Part shown: piece after piece, positions 33,208 through 46,190 of the stretch
Layout of the letters: the number at the start of each line of letters is the position of its first letter
Position numbering within the stretch: the stretch's first letter is position 1
Assembly (NCBI RefSeq): GCF_027595985.1
Contig: NC_073303.1
Span: forward strand, 326,615,679 to 326,679,678
Length of the DNA: 64,000 bases
Source of the DNA: Sorex araneus
Taxonomy: Eukaryota; Chordata; Mammalia; Eulipotyphla; Soricidae
Reading direction: 5' to 3'
Translations under genes and position numbers: made by a program
The notes under the pieces: generated by a model
What the model saw: only the letters and a program-made list of their open reading frames with translations
The model's database searches: none
Told to the model about the DNA's origin: nothing

Positions 33208-33379
33208 GGGCTGGAGTGATAGCACAGCAGGTAGGGTGTTTGCCTTGCACGAGGCCAACCTGGGTTTGATTGCCAGCATTCCATATGGTCCCCCGAGCAC
33301 CTCTAAGAATAATTCCTGAGTGCATGAACCAGGAGTAATTCCTGTGCATCGCCGGGTGTGACCAAAAAGAAAAAAAATG
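33208..33379 (+). mobile_element. SOR-A SINE, young, first of a tandem pair
   Basis: 'gctggagtgatagcacagca' through 'catcgccgggtgtgacc' and an A-rich end. Flanks 'atactatgtggg' (left) and 'gtactatgtggg' (right) form a near-perfect TSD. The right copy overlaps the start of the next SINE. Confidence 0.88.
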
Positions 33380-33391
33380 AGTGTACTATGT

Positions 33392-33568
33392 GGGACTGGA
33401 ACAACAGTATATTGGATAGGGCATTTGTATTGCATGTTTGATCCAGGTTTGATCCCTGGCATGCCCGATGGTCCCCCGAGCACCTCCAGGAGTAATTTCT
33501 GAATACAGAGTGAGGGGTAAGCCCTGAGCACCACTGGGTGTGACCTAAGAAGCCTCCCCCCCACACAA
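33392..33568 (+). mobile_element. SOR-A SINE, older, second of the pair
   Basis: 'ggactggaacaacagtatat' to 'caccactgggtgtgacc' and a CA-rich tail, followed by 'agtgtattatgtt', a third copy of the target. The younger SINE landed at this one's 5' junction. Confidence 0.82.
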
Positions 33569-33693
33569 AAAGAGTGTATTATGTTTAAAAAATGGAAAAT
33601 GGCAAGAATATTTTCATGTTCCCATTTCAGTTTTATTGAGAAGGAGCCATGATAGTAATACTACTTTACATTTCTGTAGTGCCTTAGAATTTT

Positions 33694-35361
<1,668 letters not shown>

Positions 35362-35497
35362 CTATAAGAACACTATTCAGCAAGCAAAATTAGGACCATG
35401 ATCTCCATTTAACTGATCAAGATACTGAGGCCAAGAAGATTTATGTAGTCTTTCATTGTGATTCAGCTGATTCAGCTAATAATAAGAAACAAAAAGA

Positions 35498-36255
35498 TCT
35501 CTCACCCGGGGCAATCCAGAGGGGGGTGGTGAATCTCACCACCCACCCTCCCACCACCCAGCCCCAGCAGCTGAAAACCTCCAGAACTCAATTGCCTCCA
35601 TGCTCATGGCAGATGTCCACAGTCTTGACAAGCCTCATCCACGAGAAAATATTCTGAAAAACCAAGGGATGTGGGACTTGTGACTGAAACCTCCAGGCTC
35701 ACCCAGAGTCTGGCATAGGCAGCCTGCTCTCAGTTCCATGACAATAACTCCAACGAACTGCCTCTGGCGCCTTAAGCTCATTAACGGCCACGATCCAGAC
35801 ATTCACAAATAAACCTTGAAAGAGGAAGAGAGCAACATGCCACAGAGATGTCTCTGGATCCCAAAATCACCATTCAGTTAAAAATGTAATTCTTGCTATA
35901 CCACCCTACTTAAAAATCTTAGAATTTCTGGAGAGTGCAGACACAAATGCAGCCGTGTGACATCTCATACTCTATTACAATGGCTTAAAGGTTCCAGGGT
36001 AATAAAAATATCTTCACACACTTCTCTCTAAGGAAAATATTTTTGAATTATCTTTAGCAGATTATTCATAACAGACAATATAAAGTAAATTATTATGTTC
36101 TGCTTCTGGGGCAGGTTCTGGGGCTCAGGGTGGAATAATTCAAAATATGGTGGTGGGTGTAATGGTGGTGGGATTGGTACTGGAATACTGAATGTACTCA
36201 ACTATTTCAAACAAGTTTATAAAATAAAATTTTAAATTTTTTTAAAAATTAAAAA
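35498..36255 (+). mobile_element. Type II composite retroposon, L1-like tail, complete
   Basis: A perfect 14-bp TSD 'aagaaacaaaaaga' (35484-35497 and 36256-36269) bounds 758 bp. It starts 'tctctcacccggggcaatcc', has the module 'cagctgaaaacctccagaac', 'ccatgctcatggc' and 'gtgactgaaacctccaggct', then 'cttaagctcattaacggcc'. It ends with the L1-like tail ('ggtggtgggattggtactgg', 'ataaaataaaatttt') and an A-rich end. The 5' module is homologous to the RTE-tailed copies at 24.7 and 28.9 kb. Confidence 0.82.
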
Positions 36256-36582
36256 AAGAAACAAAAAGAACAGACTTAAAGAGCAGCTTTTATATTATTT
36301 TTGCCAGCTTTAGAAATGTTAGCCAGTGGGAACTCTATGTAGCTCTTCAACATCAAAACTGATTTGACTTATGAAACTCTTAACTGAAAATTTGTTGCAA
36401 AAGGTGGTGAGTTGTGGTTTTTGACCCACTTTTTTTTACTAGCTGTTAATCAAATGCTCCTGATAGAACAATGTATTATTTCATGAATGACTGAAAAGCA
36501 TCACATGTCTACAAAAATTTTTAAAAAAAGGTTGAACACCACAAGATATTCTCATACATAAAGGCATTAAAAAATAAAATTG

Positions 36583-36760
36583 GAGGCCAGAGAGATAGTA
36601 GAGCAGATAAGCTGGTAAGATTGGCCTTGCATAGTGTCAATCCAGGTTTGATTCCTGGCATCCCATGTGGTCCCCTAAGCCCTTCCAGTAGTGACCTATG
36701 AGTGCAATGCCTTGAGCATTGCTGGGTGTGACCCCCCCAAACCCAAAATGATAAATAAAC
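36583..36760 (+). mobile_element. SOR-A SINE
   Basis: 'ggaggccagagagatagtag', 'caggtttgattcctggcatc' and 'gagcattgctgggtgtgacc'. Confidence 0.82.
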
Positions 36761-37009
36761 AAATAAGATCAGTTTACTCACTGATTCAACACATTTGGAT
36801 ATTGAACAACTATGTGCTAGGCTTTGGAACATGTATGAAAAGCACAGTAATGAGTCAAAATTAAATAACCCTATCTTATGCAGTTTACCATAAAAATTGT
36901 GTCAGGAAGAAAGACTGGGGAACTATGAAAAATTATTTATAAGGAAGGAATATAGGAGTCGACATTCAAAGTATGTGGATGTTTTAACACAGGTGAATTG
37001 TGTGGTAAG

Positions 37010-37110
37010 GGCACAGCACACCCTAGAATATGGTGAGAGCATCTACAGTAGTTAACTCCATTTTTCACTGCACTTCTCTAACACTCTCTAGTCAGGATCC
37101 GTGTCCACCA
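37010..37110 (+). repeat. 95-bp dispersed sequence, copy 1
   Basis: 'cctagaatatggtgagagca' to 'agtcaggatccgtgtcc' is about 80% identical by eye to 39254-39349. It has no recognisable identity. Confidence 0.6.
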
Positions 37111-37935
37111 CTAAACTCAAACTATTATTTTTTTTCTTTTGAGAATCTATGGTTTGCAATTCTATTAATAATAACGGATTCTTATGCACGTAGTTTCAGT
37201 GCCACACCCACCACCATTGTACCCATCTCCCTACTCCAAGAACCTCAATACCCTTCCCTTTCATCCCTTGCTGTAATTCAGTTGTGTGGATTAATCCTCC
37301 AATCATGCTGCCTTTGGACCTTTGTTGCTACCTCACTGTGTATCCTTAAGTCCCACCTATGAGAAAGAACATTCTGTATCTATCCCTTTCCTTCTGACTT
37401 ACTCCACTCAGTATGATACACTGTTCCATCCTTGTTTCTGAAAATTGTACCATTTTGTTCTTTCTTTTTTTTTTTTTTTGCTTTTTGGGTCACACCTGGC
37501 GATGCACAGGGGTTACTCCTGGCTCTTCACTCAGGAATCACTCCTGGCGGTGCTCAGGGGACCATATGGGATGCTGGGATTAGAACCCGGGTCGGCCGTG
37601 TGCAAGGCAAATGCCCTCGCCGCTGTGCTATCGCTCCAGACCCCCATTTTGTTCTTTCTTGGAGCTGAATAGTATTCCATTGTGCATATATACCACAACT
37701 TCTTGATCTATTCACCTGAAGTTGGGCATTTGGATGTTTCTGTATCTTAGTTATTGTACTAAGAGCAGTGATGGACACAGGCATGCTTTATTGTTTTGAA
37801 TTAATAGTTTTTTTGTGTCTTATGGATAGGTGCCAATAAGTGGCATAATTGGGTCATATGGGAGTTCTATTCCTTTTTTTTCTCTGAGAAATCTCCATAG
37901 AGGTTGAACAAACTCAAACTGTTTTTAAGGTCAGC
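37111..37935 (-). mobile_element. L1 3' end, split by SOR-A
   Basis: 'gtgccacacccaccaccatt' (3'UTR), 'tccactcagtatgatacact', 'gctgaatagtattccattgt' and 'cataattgggtcatatggga' are the antisense L1 end. Truncated at 'gaggttgaacaaactc'. Confidence 0.88.
37467..37643 (-). mobile_element. SOR-A SINE, young, with 17-bp TSD
   Basis: TSD 'ccattttgttctttctt' (37450-37466 and 37644-37660). T-run, 'gctttttgggtcacacctgg', 'gggaccatatgggatgctgg', head 'ctgtgctatcgctccagacc'. A good consensus-like reference copy. Confidence 0.95.
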
Positions 37936-38171
37936 AATGACCACAACCATGCTGCAAATTCAGCAGACACTTCTCACTGGTATTGAATGAGATACCAACC
38001 AGACACTTCTAATTTCTAATTAGTATTTAAACTATTCATCCCTATCTTTCTCAAAAAAAAATGGCAACAATCTCTTAGTTTACCTTCCCAGACTTAGCTG
38101 GCTATCCTTATGCTTGTCTTCTAACATTAGAGTTTGATCTTACACCCTTTACTTTTTGGTTTGTTTTTTAT

Positions 38172-38346
38172 TTCATTGCATTTTTATTTGAAAGCCACAA
38201 CTGGCAATGTTCAGGAGTTTTCATTGGCTTTTCATTCAGGAGTCACTCTTGCCAATCTCAGGGGAACATAGGGGATGAACATAGGTACCAAGTCCTGATC
38301 AGCCACATGCAAGGCAAGTGCTCAATCTGCTGTACTATCTGGCCCC
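38172..38346 (-). mobile_element. SOR-A SINE, old
   Basis: 'gaaagccacaactggcaatg', 'caggggaacataggggatg' and 'gctgtactatctggcccc'. Confidence 0.75.
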
Positions 38347-38371
38347 TACACTGTTTACTTTTCAATGTCTA

Positions 38372-38452
38372 AAATTTTTCAGTGCTATGATCAAATCCAG
38401 GGCCTCACACGTGCAAAGGAAACACTGTACCATTAAGCCAAGTCCCTGATGT
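38372..38452 (-). mobile_element. SINE head fragment
   Basis: 'gctatgatcaaatccagggc' and 'gcaaaggaaacactgtacca' resemble an antisense tRNA-type head. Confidence 0.45.
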
Positions 38453-38631
38453 CTATCTGCCTTTTTAAGAGGTATCACAAGTTTCATAGCCTTAATCCCA
38501 CATTTGTTGTGATGCTCAAATATATGCCACTAGATCTGACTTTTCTGATGACATTCACTCATATGCTTTCTTGATGTCTTTACTTAATATCAACTATGAA
38601 TCTCATAATTAAAATAGATAAAAGTTTATTT

Positions 38632-38745
38632 ATGTGTCTGGGGAGACAGTACAGGAGTAAGGTGCCTGTTCCATATGTCATTGACACTGGTTTGATCCCT
38701 AACATTGCATATGCTTTTTTGAACACTACCAGGGTCATCATTTTT
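38632..38745 (+). mobile_element. SOR-A SINE, truncated
   Basis: 'gtctggggagacagtacagg', 'ggtttgatccctaacattgc' and 'gaacactaccagggtca'. Confidence 0.65.
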
Positions 38746-38951
38746 TATTGCATAGTTTTATTTTCTTTGTATCAATTTTGCTATCACAAATAATCTTTAA
38801 CAATATGTATTTAATCTAAATACATATTGATACATATGTATTTAGCTTAATTTCTTACTATAGAATATAAGTTTCAAAAGAAAAGGATCCTGGGCCTTGT
38901 TGCTACTCTAACCTCAGTGCCTGAACAGTTTTTGATACATCACACATGTTT

Positions 38952-39126
38952 ATTTATTAATTTATTGTTTTGGGGTCATGTCTGGCAATTTTCGGGTTTA
39001 TTTCTAGCTCTGCACTCAGGAATTATTCCTGGTGGTCCTAGGAGACCATATAAGATACCAGGAATGGAGCTCAGATTGGCCACATGCAAGGTAAGCAACT
39101 TACACTGTGGTACTATCTCACCATCC
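38952..39126 (-). mobile_element. SOR-A SINE
   Basis: 'ttttggggtcatgtctggca', 'agaccatataagataccagg' and 'gtggtactatctcaccatcc'. Confidence 0.8.
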
Positions 39127-39253
39127 CTGTTTATTTTTAGTTGGTGGTGAGAGTTGGATCACATATGGCAGTGTTCAGGGTTTACTTCTGACTTTGTGCT
39201 CAGGGATCACTTCTGGCAGTGCTCAGGAGACCAGATGTACATGATCTCAAACT

Positions 39254-39349
39254 GAAATATAGCACAGCCCATCCTAGAATATGGAGAAGTCATCTCCAGT
39301 AGTTACCTCCATGTGTCACTGCACTTCTTTAATACTCTTCAGTCGGGAT
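39254..39349 (+). repeat. 95-bp dispersed sequence, copy 2
   Basis: 'cctagaatatggagaagtca' to 'agtcgggatccatgtgg' matches 37010-37110 and interrupts the surrounding SINE. Confidence 0.6.
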
Positions 39350-39386
39350 CCATGTGGTGCTGGTGACTGAACCCAGGATGGCTGTA

Positions 39387-39420
39387 TGCAAGGAAAGTGC
39401 CACACTGCACTTTCCTTGCA
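39387..39420. repeat. Perfect inverted repeat, 14-bp arms
   Basis: Arms 'tgcaaggaaagtgc' and 'gcactttccttgca' with loop 'cacact'. The right arm lies inside the first unit of the triplication. Confidence 0.95.
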
Positions 39421-39604
39421 GTACTTTTACCTGTACTGTCTCCCCGGCCCCAAGAAAACTATTTTGATACACTGCACTTTCCTTGCAGTACTTTTACCTG
39501 TACTGTCTCCCCGGCCCCAAGAAAACTATTTTGATACACTGCACTTTCCTTGCAGTACTTTTACCTGTACTGTCTCCCCGGCCCCAAGAAAACTATTTTG
39601 ATAC
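39404..39604 (+). repeat. 67-bp tandem triplication
   Basis: The unit begins 'actgcactttccttgcagta' at 39404, 39471 and 39538 and ends '…aactattttgatac'. The units look identical, so it is recent. As 67 is not a multiple of 3, the open frame across it has no coding logic. Confidence 0.95.
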
Positions 39605-40149
39605 AATTGTGTTCCTTGTGACAACATTCTCTAAAGGACGATATTTCCAGAGAACCCTGTCCTCAAGGCGTATGCTTCAGGAGCAGATTCCAGCACCTTG
39701 GTGTCACTGTGAAGATCAGATGGCACTTCCCAACTTCCTGGTCCAGAAGTTCTCCAAGTCAGGACTGGCACTCACTGAGACAGTCTACAGAGAAACTATT
39801 TTCATCATCACAGTAAGATGCTGTTGCTGTTTCTCATGACCGTTTTCACTGGCGGAGATTTCTAGAGACTATATGCAGTGTGATAGCATAATAGATTACT
39901 GAGAGAGGGAAAGAAATTTGCTGAGACTGACAACAAGCCCTTTTAATTTTGGAAAGTTGCTTTTCAGAAGATATTCACAGGTAAGGCAATCATTGCTGTG
40001 AGATTTTAATAACTGTTTATCATTTAGAGTGATATTATTTAGAGTGTTCTCACTTCAATTTCCAAGTATCTGCATAGATACAGATAAAACCCACATTAGC
40101 AGAGGTTCTCTGCAATCATCAGTCGTTTTTAAGAATATAAAGAAATACT

Positions 40150-40295
40150 TCTCTGTTTGGGGGCCACATCTGGCAATATTCAGGGATTACTCCTGGCAGT
40201 GCTCAGGGGACCGTCGGAGATGGAGCAGTGAAACCGGGTCTTCTGCATATGTGCAAAGCAAGAGCCCGACCCACTGTACTAATACGCCAGCCTCA
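40150..40295 (-). mobile_element. SOR-A SINE
   Basis: 'tttgggggccacatctggca', 'gtgctcaggggaccgtcgg' and 'ccactgtactaatacgccag'. Confidence 0.78.
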
Positions 40296-40369
40296 GGAAA
40301 TCTTGACCCCAGAATTTGAGACATATTGTCCTAAAAGATCATAGAAGTCCTGATAATCGGGACAAAGGA

Positions 40370-40704
40370 CAGCAACTCTAGTGAGCCGGTGTGTCTGGGA
40401 GTCTGTACAGCTGCAGCCGTGTGTGGTACCTGAGCCGTTTCCCGTGCAGAGGGGTGTGGGGCAGGCAGAATCCAGGCCCATGGACCGGCCTCCGGCGTTC
40501 GAGCCTTTGACAGTTTCATGGTTCTCCGAGTTCGTTGCCTTTCTTGGGCCCATAGGGCAACCAACACTGGGCAGAGTTCTTCAAATGCCAGAGCGCGGGT
40601 CCCAACGGCAAGCATGGTGCCAACAGGCACGGGGAAGCCTGGGCCTAGACCTGGTGAGCAAACAGAAGGGCAAATGTGGCAATGGACAGTGGACAGAAGC
40701 TTCC
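40370..40704. other. GC-rich, CpG-retaining segment of unknown nature
   Basis: About 330 bp clearly richer in G+C and CpG ('gaccggcctccggcgttcg', 'gagcgcgggtcccaacgg') than the flanks. Open frames of 77-188 codons exist on both strands, but none has a family signature and they run into SINE and microsatellite sequence. It is joined downstream to a SOR-A 3' end (40705-40770), so it may be a 5' transduction or the 5' part of another composite. Confidence 0.5.
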
Positions 40705-40770
40705 ATTCCGGACGCAGAGTCAGGAGTGACCCCTGGGCATCGCTGGGTGGACCCCAAATACCAAGGGAAA
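40705..40770 (+). mobile_element. SOR-A 3' end
   Basis: 'cagagtcaggagtgacccct' and 'gggcatcgctgggtgg', then an A8 tail. No head is present. Confidence 0.7.
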
Positions 40771-40852
40771 AAAAATAATAAATGACACGTCTCTGGGGGT
40801 GGCCTGCTCTCCAATGGGAAAGGCTGCGTCTGATTTTTGTTTTGTTTCTATC

Positions 40853-40854
<2 letters not shown>

Positions 40855-40892
<38 letters not shown>
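40855..40892 (+). repeat. (TG)n microsatellite
   Basis: About 19 TG units. Confidence 0.95.
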
Positions 40893-40895
<3 letters not shown>

Positions 40896-40987
40896 ATAGG
40901 AAATGAAAGAAGTTTATTTTTCAGGACTTAATCAGAAGGCTGCCAGGAAGAGAAAACCAACAGAAAGAATCCTGGTCTTTATTTGGG

Positions 40988-41125
40988 AGGCAGGGCATAC
41001 CCAGCGATGCTCAGAAATTACTCCTGGAAGTGCTCAGGGTACCACATAGGATGCCAGGGATTGAACCTGAGTTGGCCGAGTAACGCATGTAATGCTTACC
41101 TGCATTGCTATAGCTCCGGGAGAGA
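40988..41125 (-). mobile_element. SOR-A SINE
   Basis: 'ggcatacccagcgatgctca', 'gtaccacataggatgccagg' and 'cattgctatagctccggg'. Confidence 0.8.
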
Positions 41126-42024
41126 GCGAGCATGCCTGGTTTCCTAGAGCTGAACCAACAGTGGTGCTTCAGCATCTGCCTTGTAAGCCCTAGAGTTTGC
41201 CTGAGGTCCAATGCCTGCTGTCAGCATCAGAGCACCTGCCTTGCCTGTCCTGAGCAACAACAGGCACTGTGTGGTCCAGCAGGAAAAATGCCCCTCTGCA
41301 GTGAGATTGTTTTCTGGACCAGCATGAGCAGAACAGTGGACACCCAAGAGGTGAAGGTGATGAGAAATGGGAGCCCCTAGAGTGGAGAGTTACCTGGGAG
41401 CTGAAGGACCCAGCTCAAGACTAAGCATTTCTTTGTTTCCTGGGCAAGCCAGTGCAGCGTGAAACTCTCTCCATTTCACGGTCAGCGGCTTGAACCCAGA
41501 CAGTCTTGAGGGAACTTGATTACAGATCAGGTTCTTAGGAGCTCATCAAGGCAGACCTAAGTAGACTCCAAAAACTTAAATTATGATACAAATCTTCACT
41601 AATTCTCAAGAAAAAGATTCTATAGCTCACAAAACTCCTACCCACACTACTAGAGCATCCATTCCACTAATCTTAGACTCTCTACTATAGATGCTTTCTA
41701 TGCATTTCCAGACCTTACTTATAATAGGTTTCTTTATACATATATATGTATACATATATATATATATATATCACTCCAGCCCCTTTGTAGCCCCTAGAAG
41801 CTAAAAATTTATAGGCCAATGCCTGATATAAATTAATATTATCATATATCAAATTTTTTGACCCCCTTGTAGTGCTAATCAATTTTGGAAATTTGACATT
41901 AAGCAAAATATTAGTATTTGGGGGGTTAATGGTTAACATTTGTTGAGTCTTTAATATTTAGCATGGCAGGCACTCTTGTGAGCACACTACATCTAGTAAA
42001 AACTGTAATCACAATAGTACTATG
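41126..42024. other. No gene recognised
   Basis: Mostly unique. A (TA)n tract at 41735-41772 is followed by 'atcactccagcccc', the antisense 5' terminus of a SOR SINE whose remainder has become the TA array. Confidence 0.5.
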
Positions 42025-42205
42025 GGAAAATTTTTTTAGGGGCTGGTCACATTTGGTGATGCTCAAGGGTTATTCCTGGCTCTGCATTCAGAAATTACTT
42101 CTGACTGTGCATGAAGGGACCGTATAGGATGCTGAGGATCTAACCCAGGTTTGCCACGTGCAAGGCAAACATCCTCCCACTGTACTAACACTCCGGCCCC
42201 TAAGT
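42025..42205 (-). mobile_element. SOR-A SINE
   Basis: 'ctggtcacatttggtgatgc', 'gggaccgtataggatgctga' and 'actgtactaacactccggcc'. Confidence 0.82.
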
Positions 42206-42535
42206 GATAAATATTTTACCCATTTTTACAAGTTCAGAAGATGAGGTACAAAAAATTCAGGTAATTTTCCATTGTCATGGAAAATAGCTAGAATTTGAAC
42301 CCAATTAATACTACCATCTTAAACAATAACCTTCACATTGAAAATCCTAAGTAGAAAGTGCTGAGCCAGCTAATTAAAATTGTGTGCATGTTTTACAGAG
42401 TCATTATAATACAAATATTTGATTGTACAGGAAAGATGAAGAAAACAGAATAAGAATCTCTAACTTGTGTTCAGGAAAACATCCAGCCATCATTAGAATA
42501 ACTGAAACCCAGTAACTTCAAAAGCTTGACAAAAC

Positions 42536-42726
42536 ATGGGGCTAGAGTGATAGCACAGCGGGTTGGGCATTTGCCTTGCATGCGGCCAACCCAGGTTCAA
42601 TTCCCAGCATCCCATATAGTCCCCCAAGCACTGCCACGGGTAATTCCTGAATGCATGATCCAGGAGTAACCCCTGTGCATAGCCAGTTATGACCCAAAAA
42701 GCAAAAAAAAAAAACCAACCAAAAAT
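42536..42726 (+). mobile_element. SOR-A SINE, young, with TSD
   Basis: TSD 'cttgacaaaac' (42525-42535 and 42727-42737). 'ggctagagtgatagcacagc' to 'gacccaaaaagc' and an A12 tail, almost full consensus. Confidence 0.93.
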
Positions 42727-42737
42727 CTTGACAAAAC

Positions 42738-43503
42738 TTGAAAATTTACCACAGCTCAATACCCATCAAGAATTGAATGAAGTCAACAGCATATGTTATA
42801 CTCATTTCTGTTTAACATTTTATATGCTGCTGTGTTTGAGACATAATAAGGGACTTAGAAAGCGTTGTCACAATATTTATTTTGACACCTGAGAGACTTG
42901 GATTTTAAACATTATGAGATTATGAGATATCATTGAGAATGACACAGAAAATGTGAGAAATAGATGGATGACTGTGCTCTAAAAGCACAGAGCAGGAGGA
43001 GCAGGCAATTTATCACCTATTTTGCAGAGTCAGCACAGCACCAGTCATGACCAGGAGAGCCTTGAGGAACCTGAGATCAAATACCAGTTTACACAAGGGA
43101 AATACTGAACGAAGTCCGTGAGATTTCATAGAAAATGAGAGCTGTCACAGGATGTACTTCCTAGGTTAAACATTCTCCAGAAATGATTAACACAGGGGAG
43201 ATAATTGACAGTGAATGAGAAAGGTGAGGAAGGTGCACATTAGCAGTAAAAACAACATCCTTATTTAGAGATTGAGAAACCAATGTGACATATTCACCTG
43301 ACTTTGAACTAGAAAGTCAAACACGGGACATGATGATTAAGTACCAGTACTCAAGAGTCAAAGAGTTTCTGCGTGATCCTGTCTTTGACACATCCTGAGT
43401 TTATAAACTGAGCAAGTGCATTTAAGCCAAGAATTCTAAAGGATTAAATAAGAAAATGAATATAAGGCACTAAACATGGGTGTATGGCCCATAATACACA
43501 CTT
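42738..43503. other. No gene recognised
   Basis: Unique sequence 5' of the HNRNPC retrocopy. Confidence 0.5.
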
Positions 43504-43700
43504 AAGAATGCATTCAATGATTTTTTTGTGAAGAGGCGAAGGTTGAGCGGTTGAGACAACGTTTCCCACCTCGAGCAGCAGTCGACTTCTCCACGTAGAA
43601 CCCGGGAGTAGGAGATTCAGATCGAATCTCTTCTCCCTCCCCCTTTGTGAGATTTTTTTGATGTTCAGGTGCATTCTTTCTGACTACGTGAGGAACTTAA

Positions 43701-44006
<306 letters not shown>

Positions 44007-44009
44007 TGA

Positions 44010-44727
<718 letters not shown>

Positions 44728-45050
44728 TGATGAAAAAGAGGCTGAGGAAGGAGAGGATGACAGAGACAGCGCCAATGGCGAGGATGACTCTTAAGCACAT
44801 AGTGGGGTTTAGAAATCTTGTCCCATTATTTCTTTATCTAGGCACTTGTCTAAGATCAACACCAGATCCTCTCCCCTAGTATCTTCAGCACATGCTCACT
44901 GTTCTTCCCATCCTTGTCCTTCCCATGTTCATTAATTCATATTGCCCTGCGCCTAGTCCCATTTTCACTTCCTTTGATGCTCCTAGTAGTTATGTTAAGT
45001 CTTGCCCTGTAATTTTTGCTTTTAATTTTGATACCTCTTTATGACTTAAC

Positions 45051-45056
45051 AATAAA
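45051..45056 (+). promoter_or_regulatory. Poly(A) signal AATAAA inherited by HNRNPC retrocopy
   Basis: About 20 nt upstream of the A-tail; the intervening 'ggatgtatgggttttt' belongs to the parental mRNA end or later slippage. Confidence 0.8.
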
Positions 45057-45292
45057 AAGGATGTATGGGTTTTTTTTTTAAAAAAAGAATGCATTCAACA
45101 TGGTATGGCAGAACAGGGAGAGCAGGAGCCGAGTTTTAGACTTTGCCAATCTGTAAGGATTGAAACACGTTACCACGTTGATCTCAGTCCAATGATGATT
45201 CAGGCATGGAAGGAATATAGTATAACACAGATTGTTGTTGTCACAGAAGTGACAGAAACAGAAAGGAATTGGAGATTCTGGAGGAGCAATTT

Positions 45293-45362
45293 TGTGTGTT
45301 GTGTGTGTGTGTGTGTGTGTGTGTATGAGTATGTGTGCGTGTGCACGAGCATGCTAGTGTGT
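45293..45362 (+). repeat. (TG)n-rich microsatellite
   Basis: TG array with interruptions 'atgagtatg' and 'gcacgagcatgc'. Confidence 0.9.
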
Positions 45363-45904
45363 GTGAAGCAATATAATTTTTGTTAAACAAAACTTACTTT
45401 AAAAAAGTGCGAAGAGAAAAAGAGCAGAAGTACATGCTCAAGAGAAAACACAGACCTCTCCAGACTGGAAAAAAGCCACAAACATAGAGACAAAGAAGCA
45501 AGCAAGCGAGACGCATGTTCAAGTGAGAACACAGGCTTGTCTGAAGGAATCAGGTGGTCAGGGATTCAAGCTCAAGTCAAAAGCACAGATTCAGGGACTC
45601 ATTGAATCCCACGAGGAAAAGAATATTGGCTTTCCCTGGCTTTCTCGGTCTCACTCACACAAATTCCTAGTGGCATGGTGCACCTGATCTAGTCAGTGTC
45701 AGGAGACAAAATCTCTTCTCAGGCCTTTGACATCTTTTAACTCAGTTACCTTTAGCTCTGCCGTTGAACGGCTCTATGTCCATAACCAGTAAAGAAAGAG
45801 AATAAAATTTTGACTTGTTTAATACATTCTTATTTAAAATGTAGAAAAGATGATTGCAAAGCATTAGTGGTGGAGGGAGCGTTTAGGAGATACAAATTGA
45901 GAAG
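45363..45904. other. No gene recognised
   Basis: Unique sequence, nothing supportable. Confidence 0.5.
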
Positions 45905-46065
45905 TGGGGCCAGAGAGATAGTATAGCAAGTAGGGCATCTGTCTTGCATGTGGTGGACCCAGGTTCAATCCCCAGCATCCTATATGGTCCTCTAGTACTA
46001 GCCAGGAGTAAGCCCTGAGCACTGCTGGGTATCACCTCCTTACCACTATTCCCATCCTAAACCCC
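45905..46065 (+). mobile_element. SOR-A SINE
   Basis: 'ggggccagagagatagtata', 'caggttcaatccccagcatc' and 'gagcactgctgggtatcac'. Confidence 0.82.
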
Positions 46066-46084
46066 TTAAAAAGATATACAGAGA

Positions 46085-46190
46085 AAGGTCACTCCTGGGT
46101 CTGCACTCAGAGGTCACTCCTGGTGGGGATAGGGGACCATATGGGATAATAGAAATAAAACCCAGGTCAGCTGTGTGCAAGGTTGATGTG
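46085..46190 (-). mobile_element. SOR-A SINE fragment
   Basis: 'gtcactcctgggtctgcact' and 'ggggaccatatgggataat'. The head is lost. Confidence 0.7.

Larger units (their letters stand above)
39135..39452 (-). mobile_element. SOR-A SINE disrupted by insertion and triplication
   Basis: The 3' part 'gatcacatatggcagtgttc' (to about 39240) and the head part 'ggtgctggtgactgaaccc' ... 'ctgtactgtctccccggcccc' belong to one SINE. A 95-bp sequence sits between them. The head end is part of a 67-bp triplication. Confidence 0.75.

Noticed and set aside
39386-39839. Possible exon ending at 'catcatcacagtaagatg'
   Set aside because: The upstream part is a 67-bp triplication and no acceptor site or protein similarity supports it.
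40331-40897. 188-codon open frame on minus
   Set aside because: It starts in a (TG)n array and includes SINE tail sequence. Composition follows the GC-rich segment, no motif.
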